From Lentisphaeria bacterium (GTDB taxonomy: Bacteria > Verrucomicrobiota > Lentisphaeria > Oligosphaerales > Oligosphaeraceae): 5,357 nucleotides of DNA. Below are positions 5,255-5,357 of this stretch, in pieces (position 1 is the stretch's first letter; the number at the start of each line of letters is the position of its first letter). The stretch covers positions 1-5,357 of the forward strand of contig JAKSPA010000135.1 in the NCBI GenBank assembly GCA_024405235.1. The letters run 5' to 3'. The notes under the pieces are model-generated. The model was not told the DNA's origin. It was given only the letters and a program-made list of their open reading frames with translations, and did not search any database. The position numbers and the translations under genes were made by a program.

Positions 5255-5357
5255 GGCTGGTTGATTTTTTTGAACGCTGTGTTACCCTAAGATGGTAGGA
5301 ATCAAGCCGCCCTTCTAGCGCCGTCAGGCGCAGTGCGCGACGCAGGCAGTACATACC
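5255..5357. other. Upstream region of the glycosidase gene at the right edge; no gene assigned
   Basis: The first 45 bases, next to the glycosidase start, are of mixed composition with a T-run, and I find no clear promoter or ribosome binding site in them. From about 5305 the sequence turns GC-rich and includes a perfect hairpin GCGCC-GTCA-GGCGC (5318-5331). On the minus strand two frames stop within this stretch (TGA at about 5327 and 5306), so it could be the last few codons of a gene beyond the edge, a 3' hairpin of that gene, or an intergenic repeat. The window is too short to decide. Confidence 0.4.

Noticed and set aside
5294..5357. tRNA-like element (starts GGTA, ends TACC)
   Set aside because: Only 4 bp of the possible acceptor stem pair. 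No T-loop or D-loop consensus is present and the length is wrong.

Overview
The window looks like part of a PVC-group bacterial chromosome, most likely Lentisphaerae (Victivallis-like). The main clue is the partial gene at the left edge. It encodes a type IV prepilin-like protein with the FTLIELLVVIAIIAI leader, followed by MLLPAL..AREKAR and later a CPS motif, a form heavily amplified in Lentisphaerae and its relatives. A cupin-type AraC regulator, several secreted proteins and a 9-bp tandem tract encoding Thr-Lys-Asp fit that assignment. This is inference from remembered family features; no search was run.

Layout: (1) 1-404, minus strand, 3'-truncated prepilin-like gene. It has a good promoter (507-535), a good ribosome binding site and, between them, a terminator-like hairpin with competing pairings. 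(2) 621-1493, minus strand, secreted metallo-beta-lactamase-fold protein resembling the C-terminal ComEC/Rec2 domain, with a strong promoter at 1539-1566 and a hairpin just after its stop. (3) 1494-1726, AT-rich divergent intergenic region with short direct repeats. (4) 1727-2638, plus strand, AraC-family regulator. (5) 2687-4048, minus strand, secreted right-handed parallel beta-helix protein, convergent with the regulator. (6) 4193-5254, minus strand, secreted phosphodiester glycosidase (NAGPA-domain) protein ending in five TKD units encoded by a 9-bp tandem repeat. (7) 5255-5357, an unassigned edge segment, GC-rich in its right half.

How the genes may work together: all three complete minus-strand genes have N-terminal signal peptides. 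Their folds act, or could act, on polysaccharides or phosphodiester bonds: a beta-helix, a phosphodiester glycosidase and a metal-dependent hydrolase. The AraC protein has a sugar-sensor-type cupin domain, and short sequence blocks recur upstream of the hydrolase, regulator and beta-helix genes. A small extracellular glycan or phospho-glycan processing locus under the AraC regulator is a reasonable hypothesis. However, the minus-strand genes are separated by 144-216 bp gaps and need not form an operon, and no substrate can be read from the sequence. I see no mobile element, CRISPR array, rRNA or tRNA.
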